Below, piece after piece: positions 34,344-45,604 of a DNA stretch of 64,000 nt. The position numbers and the translations under genes were made by a program. Numbering within the stretch: position 1 is the stretch's first letter; the number at the start of each line of letters is the position of its first letter. Below the pieces are notes generated by a model, which ran no database searches, was not told the origin of the DNA, and saw only the letters and a list, made by a program, of their open reading frames with translations. The DNA is taken from contig JASJFT010000026.1 of NCBI GenBank assembly GCA_030770425.1, positions 269,502 through 333,501 on the forward strand, in the 5' to 3' direction. Source of the DNA: Darksidea phi. Its lineage: Eukaryota > Ascomycota > Dothideomycetes > Pleosporales > Lentitheciaceae.

Positions 34344-36758
34344 GAAGGGGACGACTTCAAACAAGGACCTGAAGACGACGGGTCCCTGAATCGAAACGAA
34401 GGTGGTCTATACATCGCACTTAAGTACCGTTGCACGACACAACATCGGAGGGATGTGCTACACAACGCCCGCCTTCATTCCGTCGATCTCATACCCTGCA
34501 CAAGGCTGCGTTCTGTTGGTTCAGAATAGACTAATCGGGCTTGTGCCCATCATGTGGCGGCCGTCTAAAGAGGTTTTTGGTTTTACTTGGGTTCATTCGT
34601 CACAAGGTCATTAGCATACCCCTTTTACGCGGATGGGCAGGCGGCGTTCCGGGAACCCAGGGAATGTACAGAGTTCGATCCTGGAGGGGTGTTCAATGTT
34701 CATAGAGTAATGAAGTCCTGATAATACCACATGCCCACTCCACAAGAGATGGTGTCCTGCTGCAACCTTTTCCTTCCAGTGATGGCTGATGCTGGAACTT
34801 GCGTTCGCGCACCGAGTTTGAACCTTCAATGTTGGAACGGAGCGCGGCACGTGAGCGCCAAGATGCTCGCAAATGCGCTAGCGGCTACGGAAAATTTAGC
34901 TCCCAGCTCCGATGGCTGCAACTTTTCTCGCTCGACCTTTGACCTTCAACAACCAACAATACACTTTGCGGTGCTACTTCCGCTCCTTTCTCTGGTCGAC
35001 TTAATTCGACCCTGATTGCCTCGCGCCAGGTGTTCTCTTCGCATATGAGGCTCTAATGAGCAATGTGATGCGACGGCGCGGGGCTTGTAGTTGATGGTAA
35101 GTTTCTTCTCACAGCATTCCGTACCCATATGATGATACGAAAAGCCATTCACAAACTAGAGTCTTTGACCTTTCGGGGAATGAAACTTTTGCTTGCACGT
35201 CAGTCTGATACAGATTTTCTCACTCGGTCTCGAGATCGCGTTGGTGGGATGGAATTGCTGACTTGAATCAGATGTCTATCCACGCAAGGACACCATGTAT
35301 GGCCGATGTACTGTATGTGTGATTGCACAATACCGCTTCACTACCCAGTTTCTAGACCTCGGGTCTTTTAGTGGCTGTTCGTGGTAAGTCGCTGCCGTTT
35401 CTCTACTCCCTCCAATGATGATCGTTGTGCTTCGGCACGCTGGAAATTACCGACTGAAGCTTCTGCTCATGTCGATAAAATATTGGCTGTTTCTGATATT
35501 ATTCTCGCATTCTACTCTTGACATTAATTCGAAAAGAGGCCTTGACTGACCTTGCAACTGTAGATGAATCCTAGCCTACCCTCGCGATCGTGACACTCTC
35601 GGTACGCTCCTTCACTCCCCGAACAATCATACATTTTCATGATGCACGGCACTGGGCACCGATCATACATGATGGACACGCCTTTTTTGCGGCAGGCCTA
35701 GAAAACCTCGCCCACTGATTCAGCCAATTCCTCCATCCGTAGCGAACACTGGGGGGAATTCCACTGACCAGTGATCAGGTCATCTGGTCTATATACCTCT
35801 TACGCAACATGAGATGGTTAGTCCTAGTTCTTTTATTCTCCACCTTTCCAAGAGATGAGACTCTTAGATGACGAGTCTGACGGGATTCCCAATGACGACT
35901 CAATCTTTAACTCCATTCATGCTTTCCTGATATATGGTTACATTCAACTTCTTCTTTGGACTCGGAGATGAAACGAGACTAATCATCCTGCAGTTCTATA
36001 TGTGTCCCTCTACTTAGTATGCCGCCCGCTCCATGCACTATACATCTCACTATGATGAACCGACACATACCAAAGACAAGCATATGTCCAAGCTTCGGCT
36101 ACGACGAAACTAGTCGTTCCTGATTCCCAATATACTCTTTGCACCCGGCTTTGCATTGAGAGGCGCTGGCTAATGGGTACGGTAGGTTCTTGTAGTACCA
36201 TTGCCCGTCTCTTCCTATTATGTAAGTTAACATACTTCCTTCTCTCTCACTTTGAAAGATGAACACCCACTTTATCACGACGGTCTACCGAGCTACGGCA
36301 ATGGTGATAAGTGCCTGTGACAGGGCAAGAGTCTGACACACCTCCATTTGATTCCATGCTTTATTCCCCTTGCTGTGTGGATCTAGGCTAACGAATGAAT
36401 CAGGCATCTCCAAGTATTGCTTGATCTTCCTCTAGTCAGCCACATCCATGTATTCGTACTCAAACGGTTGGCGATATTGTTATCGGCCTCATATCATTCC
36501 TCATCACTCACTGGGGCATGAATTTATTCAACAAAACCACAGATTGATTGTCAACACAGGATGCCAAGTACTCCTTTGCCAATGGAAATCTATCGGGCTC
36601 TTCCAGACATATGCTAACCACAATCATGATATCTTCTGCTTCTGCCATTTTCTGAGGTGCTCGTCACCGAAGCTCGATGAAAGCATCGCCTCGAAGGTGT
36701 AGGCAATGGGCTCAATCTTTCATCGTTTCACTCTTGACCTTACGCGCTTAGCATAACT
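34344..36758. other. Long gene-free region
   Basis: About 2.4 kb without a supported gene. Composition is even, with many short CT-rich tracts and stops in all frames. Nothing with splice signals plus protein-like reading was found. It could hold a non-coding transcript, but nothing in the sequence shows one. Confidence 0.45.
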
Positions 36759-37100
36759 TCAATACAATCCGATTGTAATATCTCCCCGAATCCTCGCAGT
36801 CAAGTGAATTTCAGCCTCCAGATCCAGCTTGATACCGAGCAGCAGCGCAGCATCCTTGAGCGAGCCATCGTTGTTGACTGGGCCCTTCACAATCGATCCG
36901 GCGGGGCGGTTGAGGTTTGCCGAGGATGGCGGGCCGCCCATGTTCTGGCTGGGGATGTTGGTAGAGATCTTGCGGCCACCGGATGCCTGGCCGTCATCGG
37001 AGTCGGACGTGTAGCCCAAAGGACGAGGAGCGGTACTGGAAATCGATCAGTTTCATGCCCTCAGTGACTTCTCGGCAGAATCGACTTACGTTGTAGACAT
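36759..37100 (-). CDS. Small acidic/Gly-Ser-rich protein of unknown function, 95 residues
   Basis: Two exons, complement(join(36759..37035, 37090..37100)), give 95 residues. The first exon is only 11 bases (ATG TCT ACA AC), joined by a 54 nt intron with GTAAGT and TTCCAG ends. The N-terminal half is disordered (APRPLGYTSDSDDGQASGG, with a likely CK2-type SDSDD site). The C-terminal half is ordered (GSLKDAALLLGIKLDLEAEI and HLTARIRGDITIGLY). No signal peptide or membrane span. The balanced composition and clean tiny first exon argue for a real gene. I do not recognise a domain. The helix-plus-basic-strand C-terminus suggests a binding peptide, but no function is proposed. Confidence 0.75.
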
Positions 37101-38141
37101 TGTAAGTGTAGAAGGTATTATGTTGTGATTAAAATCTCTTGGAATTGTTGGAAGTGAGCGTCGGAGGTGTTGGCGACCTGGCCGTTCTGTGGGGTTTTGG
37201 TTGTAAGGGGCGTGAGAATCAGATCAACTGAGCTGGTTTATAAAAGAATGTGGAATATGTGCCTTAAATATCTAATGCTCGCTCAGGTACCAAGTCCAGC
37301 ACATATTAGTGCAAATAGCATAAGTGCCAGTCAAGTCGAGAAGACGTGGTATGCATTCCCCAAAGGCTGGTCTGGATGGCGCTATCGTCGGCCTTGAAAC
37401 CGCTTTTGTGGCACAAGCGAGTTTCGATGCGAATTATCATTCGAGACTCGTGCTGGACCTTTTTGGGAAGCATGGACATGGCTGCTCCCATCTCACGTGT
37501 GGGAGCTATGGGGTTTGAGGATTTGTGGGGCTGGTTGCTGAAACGAGAAGGTAGGGGTCGCGTGTCTGGGGATGGTGGTTTTCGCTTTAGTGAGTCGAGC
37601 CATTATCAGACCATCTTCTTAAGGAGGTGAAATTCTAGAATGCGTCCGCTCGCCTTGTCGGGTCGCGCCGCGCGCAAGGTCCCTATGCGAGGATGCGCGT
37701 TGACATCTGCAGAGGAACCACAACGGTGCAGCCAAAGAGCGGCGAAGGAATCGCTCTAGCTTGGGAGTCGGATGAGCGGAAGAGAGATCAGACACGGAGT
37801 AAGGAAGTTCTTTGATGGGGGTTTCGACTTGGTGGGACTGGTTCTTTCCGCCTGGGCCCTCCTGTGTCTAGAGTCTGTCATTCAGAGTTTGTGCCTCGAA
37901 ATTGGAATCCTTGCACGTGCTGACAGGGGATTAGGGATACCAGTTGAAGGCAAGGCATTTTAGAGAGATGTGACGAAGGCACACTCACGTGTGTTGCCCT
38001 GCGAATCCATAAACGCACTTGTACCTTTTGGACGGACATCCATCCTCTGCGCTATTACCATTGCACTGACATAGTGCTGCCCGTCCTTCGACGCGAGATG
38101 CGGTTCACGGACAGCCGTACGTTTCTTTCCTTTATCGAAAC
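37101..38141. other. Intergenic region
   Basis: About 1 kb containing the promoter of the 95-residue protein and that of the next gene. Short plus-strand open frames (37167-37630) have no recognisable features. Confidence 0.5.
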
Positions 38142-40790
38142 ATGGCGCTGTCTATGCTTGTGGCCATCGTAGCGGCTCCGGCTCTGCTAGGCACCCAAGA
38201 AGCTATCCGACAATCGCAGTCCAAAGAGAAGAGAGAGGAACATCGTGCCCGCCGATGTAATCTCATCGCGTCATGTGTCAAGTCTTCGTTGAGGAGTCGG
38301 GAGATTAATGGGAGGCCGGTTGTGCTCAGGGACAACAAAGTATGTAGCATGCTCTCCCATCCCGCCTATGATAATTCCCTTGAAGTACTTGGAGTACTTG
38401 GAGTGTACCGCTAATACTAAGCTCAGCTATGGATTGATACCGGCACGAGTGATGGTACACCCTACGGCCACCCTTTTGCTGGCTACTACCTACCATATCC
38501 GGATACCAAGTATGAGGGTCTCGTGACTACCATCACTGACGTCGCACCTATTATGAACTGGATCTACATCGATAGAAACACCCATGAAGTCAAGTATGGC
38601 ATCCGTCTCGATGCTCAGCCTAATCTCACGGGTCCTTTTGACTGCACACGGCAAGATCGGCGGCTCACCTTCGACGGCTGGGAGGGTTGGTGTGCGGTGG
38701 AAGAGTTTCCTACTTTATGGGCACTCTACTACGACTTAGATGACAACGGCTTAATGGGAAAGGTGCCCGAAGGGACGAGAGTTTTGGAGGTCGAGCTGAG
38801 TAGGAAGGAGAAGAGATTCCAGAAAGAGAGCGAGGCCAGACAACAAGATCAGACGACTAAGAGGGCAGTTGATGCTAACCAGGATGCGCCTGTTGATGAG
38901 CCGATCACTGTACAGCCAGAGTTGAAGACGCCCGGTGTTGTGGGGGTGGAGGGCCAAGCGCCCGATCAGCCAGCTCCGGAACCACCGAAGCCTTTCATTA
39001 TACCCAAGATGCAGTTGTTCCAAGATTTACCGTATTCGGTAACTCAAGTACCACCACCCCCTCCGACACCCCCGCCAGCATACTCTACGATGCCTTTGGC
39101 ACCTCCAACGGATGTTCAACCCGACATCCCGGCTCCACGAGCCCAACAGCCTTACACGCCTAAAGCAAACCTCCCGCCTCAACCTACTACTCAACCTGAA
39201 TTACCAACACCATCGGTCGGGCTAACGATAGCTCAGAGACAGAAGCAAACAAGGTCACCTACTAAAACACCCTCGGATTCTCTTCTAACTCCGGCACCGT
39301 TACGGGGTACACCTCTTAACCAAAAGCGCACGATACCACTCTATCCAGGGCTATCGGGATCCCCGCCTCCCCCAACACCGTTGGAAGCCACAGCTTTTAC
39401 ATCCCCACCTCCGCCGGCACCTCTTAGGGCGAGACCTCCCAACGAGCAGCAAAGGACACCCCCTGCTCGAACTTCGAGATCTCCTCAAGATACATCACCA
39501 ATTCAAGTCACATCTACAAAGGAAAGACGGATAACACCAAAACTCAACAGAAATAGCGGTACTCGAACTATAGCTCAAGCACAGATGTTCGAAGCTTGGG
39601 CCCGTGGCCAAACACCAAAAGAAGTGTCGTCCAAGAAGGATAGTGGATCTCCCCCTCGGCCGGTTAGCCGTGCAGTGTCATCTGCGTCCGAGTATTCGAA
39701 CCCTTCACGAACTTCCGTTTTGGATGCGGACGATATGTTCAAGGATCGGCCTGATGGAAGCACACTACCACCTGTGTCACGCATGTACAGAGTGGAAGAG
39801 CAAAAAGAGGCTCAAATGCAAGTGTCTGATCCGGCGGTTTTTGGTGGCTTCATAGTGCCTCCAAAAAGTATTGAGCGACAGAATGAACCAGCAGCAAATA
39901 ACAGTCGCTCAGAGCCCCAAGTTCCGCCTCAGGGCAAGGGCTCCTACAGAGCGTCTCCAGACAATGGCGCATCGAGAGAACCCTTACCGCCAGTTCCTCT
40001 GACATCCAGTACAACTAAAGTTCTCCGCAAGTCCCCCGGTAAGGGGGCCTTGCGCTCTCCGGGTGCGGACCGAAGCGAACCCTCTATCAACCGTACTCGA
40101 ACGATTTCACCGGAACAGCGACGACCTAGTGCATCTCAGATCTCACCAAGAGGCGCATCACCTAATATCAGTCGCAACAGAACCCAATCGCCTGAAATAA
40201 AACGCCGACCTAGCGCGGCCCAGACCGTTTCAAGGAACATAGTGCGCACAACACAAACTTCGCGTTACTCGCCATCTCCAGCGCCACCATTACCAAGGAG
40301 CGGATCTGTGTCCTCACAGCAGACTCAAAATGAGCTAGCTGCGGAGAGATCAAGCCCAACCCCTAGACCATTGACGAGGACGAATACGGCTGTAGTGCCG
40401 GCGAAAAGGAAAGGTATGACAGCGACTATGACATCCGGCACTAGTAACCGGGCGATGACATTACGTGTCGGTGGTGATGAAGCTACACCTAACGCGCTAC
40501 GCCTAGAGCGCAGCCGAACCAACTCTAGCCTTTACCGCGAGATTGATGACCTGGTTAGTGCCCCTGGCAGAAATAGGAGTGGAACTATTCCTAGCAGTTC
40601 GAGAAAAAATGGTAGGCAGGACGGTGATGTCGATGAAAGGCCGCCACCATTCAGAAGGGCAGCTACCTCGAGAGCTCAGACTACGGATGGGTATAGAGCG
40701 GAGGGCGGAGAGAGGAGTGAGAGGACGAGGGATGCAAGAAAGGACATTCTACGGCCGAGGCGGAGGGATTCGGGAGAGAGGCGATCCTGA
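38142..40790 (+). CDS. Conserved fungal protein with Pro/Ser-rich disordered tail, 853 residues
   Basis: Two exons, join(38142..38339, 38427..40790), give 853 residues. The first about 230 residues look folded: a hydrophobic start (MALSMLVAIVAAPALLG), a basic helix (SQSKEKREEHRARRCNLI), then LWIDTGTSDG, GHPFAGYYLPYPDTKYEGL, APIMNWIYIDRNTHEVKYG, GPFDCTRQDRRLTFDGWEGW and LWALYYDLDDNG. The remaining about 620 residues are Pro/Ser/Thr/Arg-rich with many SP and TP sites, so intrinsically disordered and probably phosphorylated. I know this arrangement only as an uncharacterised family of filamentous fungi. The 87 nt intron contains a GAGTACTTG direct repeat. It sits 0.7 kb upstream of another protein of the same architecture. 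Confidence 0.85.
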
Positions 40791-41508
40791 GCAATATCAC
40801 TTTGGGGGCTTCTTGGTGATACCTTGAAGATCTGTGATACCGTGTATCTTTCTGTACATGTACCATGATTGTCATATCAAGGTTTGGTGCTGAAGCTATC
40901 TACAGAGTAACCATTCCTGCACTAAGTCAAGCGTATTCTTCGATTCGACTAGCGTCGCTTCAACCACCGTGCCTTCCCAACCCAACATCCGATTCCCCAT
41001 CTCTGTCAAGCTCGCACTTCGCCACATTTGTAAGCTATGCCTTGCATCTAATACCTGTTTCAGCATCTGTGTCCGGGCAATCAGCAAGCGCACGAGCCAA
41101 CCCCAAGTCTGAAACTCGAACCACCGTCTGCTGAGAAATTGTAATGGGTAGCCCCCCCAGGCTGCAACAGCTTCAGCGATGTGTCGGGTTACATGGGAGG
41201 ACTTTGCTGCGTCGGCGCTCACGCGACTTGACCTCTGTACCTGCATTTTTTGTTTGACGGCTATTGCACCGTATCTGTTAGAGCTTCAAGTAACGTTAAT
41301 GAACGTTTAGTCCTTCTTTCCTTCGCGTTCGATTGTTCAGCGCTTGTTTGTTCCTTTTTTGCTCCTTTTTTGCTTCTATGAGTCTTTTGGAAGGAGCTGG
41401 GCTTCGCTTTTTCTTCGCCTTGAGATACCCCTTTGATGAACGTTAACGACTTCACGCGCATACGGATTGCACCAGAACCGCAATTACTGACCGACACAGT
41501 AATACGTC
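40791..41508. other. Intergenic region between two disordered-tail proteins
   Basis: 718 bases. A minus-strand open frame of 116 codons (40896-41246) has a somewhat protein-like reading but no start context or domain that I recognise. It is not called as a gene. Confidence 0.45.
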
Positions 41509-42903
41509 ATGAATTCCTCCACACGTCTATATGAACGCCTTGGCCAGATACCGCAGGACCCGGATGATCCGGAATGCTTGGACGATCTGATTGTGTGCGC
41601 TTTCGGCGCATTTGAAAGATACTATGTATGCTGGAGGAACAAAGCTGGCGAATACAGACAAGGTAAACCAAAACTCGCATCCTCCAACGCCGCGATTACT
41701 GATGAGGTGCCAGATGGCTACGATCTACAGCCTGCGCTTCAACAATGGCTATACCCTACCGATGGCACGCAACGCGACTTCGAATCACTTCAGGTCGTTT
41801 TTGGACGAGGTGACGAGTATTTCGCATCAGACAAATTTGGGAAGCTAGAGTACAAAGAGCCGGAAGTTAAGGCGCCACCGCTTGAGGACTTAGAGGAGAA
41901 GCCGGCGCTGAGAAGAGCTCGTACTAGTGTGTCGTTTTTGCGACCATTGCCGACTGCGGGCACATATCAACAAGTTTCTCCAGTCATAGAGAGCCCCTCT
42001 TCAAGTAGACGGTCATCCGCCGCCTCACAGCAATCCTTGTCTCGACCGCCTAGTATGTCGCTTTCATCGCGAACGATGTCCGACACGTCACTCAGCTCGC
42101 TGTCCCTTTCCAGACCACCTTCGGACTCATCTTTCACTTCGCAATCAGCGTACAGCACTACAACTACAATCCCGTCCAGACCATCTTCAGATGCAGATAT
42201 GAAGCCAATAGATCTGGCCACTGAGGCTACGGATCGTGGACCACAAACCGCTTCGCCAGTATCAGCTTCTACACGATCCAGATCCACAAGCAAGCTGCGA
42301 CCGCTCAGCTTATCTTTCAAATCCGGCTCGTTTCCCCGCATATCCGAAGGCACCAAACTCCAACTGCCCCAGGCAATCGCACCACCACCAACCCTTCCAG
42401 CCCCGTCCCTACCGCTCTCCACACCCCTTGTATCGACGCCACCAGTCCCAAAGCTTCCTACACAGCCCGCAGCCCAACAGCACGCTTTCTCACAGCCTCC
42501 CACCCAACCTCCAGATCATTGCACATGTGGCTACCATGCACCGCCCAAACCCACCTATGCCGACGCCTCCGCACAGACCTCGCCACTCCCATCACCGCCG
42601 CGCACAGCCCTGCGCCTCGACACTTCCACCGCAATAACCTCCACGTCCTTCCCTCAAACATACAGCAGCAACTCCTCCGCACAAGATATACCTACCCCGC
42701 AAGACGTGTTTTACGAAGAACCACCGGGCCATGGCCCTTTTTTTATGGGCAGAATGATGGATTATTTTAGTAAGCCTGGGTATCAATTGGGTGACAGCTT
42801 GGTGAACAGTTATTCGGTTTATCAGCAACCGATGTATGGATATAAAGAGGAGTTTACGGGGTTGCCGAGCTGGGAAGAGGCGCATCGGAGGGATTACAGT
42901 TGA
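41509..42903 (+). CDS. Conserved fungal protein with Ser/Pro-rich tail, 464 residues
   Basis: One exon. Residues about 1-125 form a compact domain (LYERLGQIPQDPDDPECLDD, FGAFERYYVCWRNKAGEYR, DGYDLQPALQQWLYPTDGTQ, FESLQVVFGRGDEYFASD). They are followed by a long Ser/Thr/Pro-rich disordered part with a CXCGYH-like spot (HCTCGYHAPP) and a conserved-looking end (GPFFMGRMMDYFSKPGYQLG, then GLPSWEEAHRRDYS). No signal peptide or membrane span. Function unknown. Its neighbour upstream has the same folded-head, disordered-tail plan, so the two may act together, but this is only inferred from position. Confidence 0.85.
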   Translation: MNSSTRLYERLGQIPQDPDDPECLDDLIVCAFGAFERYYVCWRNKAGEYRQGKPKLASSNAAITDEVPDGYDLQPALQQWLYPTDGTQRDFESLQVVFGRGDEYFASDKFGKLEYKEPEVKAPPLEDLEEKPALRRARTSVSFLRPLPTAGTYQQVSPVIESPSSSRRSSAASQQSLSRPPSMSLSSRTMSDTSLSSLSLSRPPSDSSFTSQSAYSTTTTIPSRPSSDADMKPIDLATEATDRGPQTASPVSASTRSRSTSKLRPLSLSFKSGSFPRISEGTKLQLPQAIAPPPTLPAPSLPLSTPLVSTPPVPKLPTQPAAQQHAFSQPPTQPPDHCTCGYHAPPKPTYADASAQTSPLPSPPRTALRLDTSTAITSTSFPQTYSSNSSAQDIPTPQDVFYEEPPGHGPFFMGRMMDYFSKPGYQLGDSLVNSYSVYQQPMYGYKEEFTGLPSWEEAHRRDYS

Positions 42904-44027
42904 AACGCGTTTGTCTCTTGCGGTTAGCAGGGTCCTGGGTTTGGCTATCGGTCGGAAATTTCCGCTATAAGAAGCGAAAGTCTGCATTGAGAAGTGCGTT
43001 GGCGGGGAAGATGCCTCGAGCGAAAGAGTCGTGAGGAAGAACATCGCTACCTGGAGACTATATTCGAAGAGACGGCCGTTGACGAGGATGATCCAAAATG
43101 GTACATCATCATCCAAAAGCCTTCCATATGGCTTCAAGAAAGCTAGAAATCATACCCTGGGCCGCTACTCTTCGCCTCACGTTCATTTCCGCGATGGGAC
43201 TCACGGTTCTCGGCTACGAAGACAACAAGCTACATTTCCCTTCTTCGATCAAGCTGCTATACACCGTGAGAAGCTGGGGACTTGACGGATTGGAGAAGAT
43301 TGCTTGCTTGGACTTGAATCGGTAGTGTAAGTTGGGGTCGACGTGTAATTATACTCCTTTGCACTTCTTGTCACATATTATAGATGAATATCAATGTTAT
43401 GATCTTGCAGCTGCATATATTTGCTAGGAAAATGACCACAACTCTCTTAGTACATTTACCTACTACAGTGCCTGAGGAGGAAAATGAGCAATTTCTCAGC
43501 AACAACAAGAAGACTGATTTCTGATTAAAACCTGTAAAAAGAAAAGTAATCGTATAAACTATGAGGTTCATTGACGGCAAGTTAAGCTCCCAAGGAATCG
43601 CCGCTTTTCTCCAAAGGCACAGTACAGCTACGCCTTGATGGCAGGTGCATAGGGCGAGGAAAAAACAAACCTACTCAACCACTAAAATCAATTATTTCAA
43701 CTCGTGAATGCATGCGTACATGCACGGTTGCGGCGAGAATGGAAAGCTGCCTCGTTAGCTGGCGCTTTGGTAATGTTGGAGATAAGCGCGATTGGGTCTG
43801 ACTTACTTGCTTGTATGGTGAGCGATTCTGAATATGGTAGTAGGAACGAGGGGGTGGAGGATTTGGTATAAAGCCAACGAGCTGAGAGCCTCGATCCTAG
43901 CGCTATCGAGGTTCCAAGTGATAACGCCTTTCTTCCTTGCCTGTGCCTTCTCTCGTCCTCCGGTCTTGCGTCAAGTTGACCCAATCGACAATATGAACAA
44001 AGACGTCCAAATGAGCTCATCAACTTC
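42904..44027. other. Intergenic region with a possible small coding relic
   Basis: About 1.1 kb. At about 42990-43325 two frames read in succession like one protein: RYLETIFEETAVDEDDPKWY to IQKPSIWLQES, then a stop, then an overlapping frame with KLEIIPWAATLRLTF to DGLEKIACLDLNR and a stop at 43325. A frame change near 43110-43130 would be needed to join them. The rest of the region shows nothing. Confidence 0.35.
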
Positions 44028-44702
44028 ATGTTCCTTCGCCGTGCCGACGGCTCCCTCAATGTGATGGAATGTCTGAAGCTCTGGTTCGGAAAGTCGAATT
44101 CCACCGATGTTGAGATCCGTACACGCTTCGGCCACCACGTCGAGCTCGCGCTCAAAGGACGATATGCGCACTGGCGATGGACACTGCGCGGCTGCGTCGC
44201 CCTCATGATTCTCCTCGATCAGTTTCCGCGGAACATGTACAGGCACACAGTGGATATGTATGCAGGCGACGAACTGGGAAGGCAGATTGTTGATGCGGGC
44301 CATGACTGGCTCAAGGAATTGAAACCGGAGGAATGTCTCTTCATTCCGTGTCTGATTCTGACGCATCAGGAGAACGTGAGCGATCAGCAGGCGTTCTTGA
44401 AGTTCTGGAACAAGCTGGAGCCGCTACTGCCGACCGAACTACACGTGTTCCGAACCATTTTCGAAGAGCATCTGCGCATCGTCGACCTCTGTGGCAACTT
44501 CCCGCACCGAGACCACTATTACGGACGGACAACTTCAGATGTCGGCAAGAAGTTGATGGACAGACCCGGGCTGCGCTTCAACCTGCCTTTGATCGCCGAA
44601 GGTGGCCATGTCCGTTTCGGTCACGACTCGAAGATGTTGTGGGATGCGACACAGGCTACCTTCGATGTGGTAGAACAACTGGACGCCTTCGTGAAGAACT
44701 AA
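44028..44702 (+). CDS. DUF924 family protein
   Basis: One exon of 224 residues. DUF924 (a helical, TPR-like fold of unknown function found in bacteria and fungi) covers almost the whole protein: LKLWFGKSNSTDVEIRTRFG near the start, the signature LMILLDQFPRNMYRHT, then CLILTHQENVSDQQ and FPHRDHYYGR. The start chosen is the ATG at 44028, because the same frame is closed by a stop about 50 bases upstream. The stop TAA at 44700-44702 is followed immediately, in the same frame, by an EF-hand coding stretch that has no ATG of its own. A DUF924/EF-hand fusion with an internal stop is therefore possible. Function unknown. Confidence 0.8.
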   Translation: MFLRRADGSLNVMECLKLWFGKSNSTDVEIRTRFGHHVELALKGRYAHWRWTLRGCVALMILLDQFPRNMYRHTVDMYAGDELGRQIVDAGHDWLKELKPEECLFIPCLILTHQENVSDQQAFLKFWNKLEPLLPTELHVFRTIFEEHLRIVDLCGNFPHRDHYYGRTTSDVGKKLMDRPGLRFNLPLIAEGGHVRFGHDSKMLWDATQATFDVVEQLDAFVKN

Positions 44703-45290
44703 GTGAAGAGGAAGAACACCATTATAACCGATTGGCTCACGCCCGACAATGCAGCCGAATGCCGTGAAGCGTTCCGCAAGTTCGACAAAGATGGCAACGG
44801 CTTCCTAGACATGCAGGAGCTAGTGACTGTCCTTTCCGCTACCGGCCGGCAATACTCAAAGAACGAGCTGCAAATCGCTGTTGACATCATATCTGGCAAT
44901 CCTGGTAGCAACGGATTGACATTCGAGCAGTCGCGGCATTGCTGCAAGTCAAGATGGCAGCCGATACCCAGAACCGATTGCGCGCGCTTCCAATTATTCG
45001 ATGCGGACAACACTGGCGATATCTCGTTTGATGAGTTGAGGGGTTTCCTTCAGGGAATGGATAGCCTGTTGACGAGCTTGGAGCTGGAGGAGATGATGGA
45101 GAAATGCGACGCAAATGGCGACGGCATGATTTCCTACGAGGAGTTCGTGTCCATGGTCCCAGCCATGATGAGTCCCATTTCAGCTGTCACGGCGGATGAT
45201 AAAGGACTGTGGGAGACAATGAGCCCGGTTGAGCCATCATCGGCGACTATGGGTAGTCTAGGGTGGTCTGATGTGAAGGTAGCGAACTGA
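44703..45290 (+). pseudogene. EF-hand (calmodulin-like) coding region, no start codon, two frame changes
   Basis: The frame continues from the DUF924 gene after its TAA. Coding character begins at once (ITDWLTPDNAAECREAFRKF), but the first in-frame ATG is at 44811, inside the first EF-hand. Calcium loops: DKDGNGFLDMQE (complete), a degenerate second hand (SGNPGSNGLTFEQ), DADNTGDISFDE and DANGDGMISYEE (complete). Between 44931 and 44987 the open frame reads an implausible Cys/Trp/Arg-rich peptide (HCCKSRWQPIPRTDC), while the next frame reads a proper helix (VAALLQVKMAADTQNRLRA). This implies two compensating one-base changes, in or next to a GCGCGCGC run on one side. Either sequencing errors or real decay could explain it. 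No intron using the donors at 44667, 44670, 44691 or 44703 and the acceptor at 44754 keeps the frame. Confidence 0.7.
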
Positions 45291-45604
45291 GAGGAGGCGG
45301 TGCAAAATGTGTTTGGTGGCTACGTGTTGTATTCTCTACAGAAGACCTGTGGACGTTTTCAAATGAAGAACCCCCAAATCGCGAAAGGTGCCGATTGTGC
45401 TTGACTTATACAAAATACTTACAATGGCGTCATTTTATGTGAAAATTCACCATTGCGAGTCAGCATTTGTCGTATCCAGAATGGAATGGTGAGCCGGCCA
45501 AACGCGCCGGTAGCGTTTGGGGTGAGCATGCCGATGTTAGAAGGTACAGGCTGCATCCCTTTGCAAATGTTAACCGATAGCCCACTACTTCTCTTTCGAT
45601 TTCG
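45291..45604. other. Short convergent intergenic region
   Basis: 314 bases between convergent genes, presumably both 3' UTRs. Nothing else is seen. Confidence 0.5.

Noticed and set aside
34605..34695. GAGTTCGATCC box resembling a tRNA T-loop
   Set aside because: The flanking bases do not form a T stem, and no acceptor stem or anticodon arm could be built.
40896..41246. 116-codon minus-strand open frame between the two disordered-tail proteins
   Set aside because: Reading is partly protein-like, but there is no recognisable domain, start context or intron. Left uncalled.
41967..42503. 178-codon minus-strand open frame
   Set aside because: Shadow of the Ser/Pro-rich tail of the 464-residue protein.
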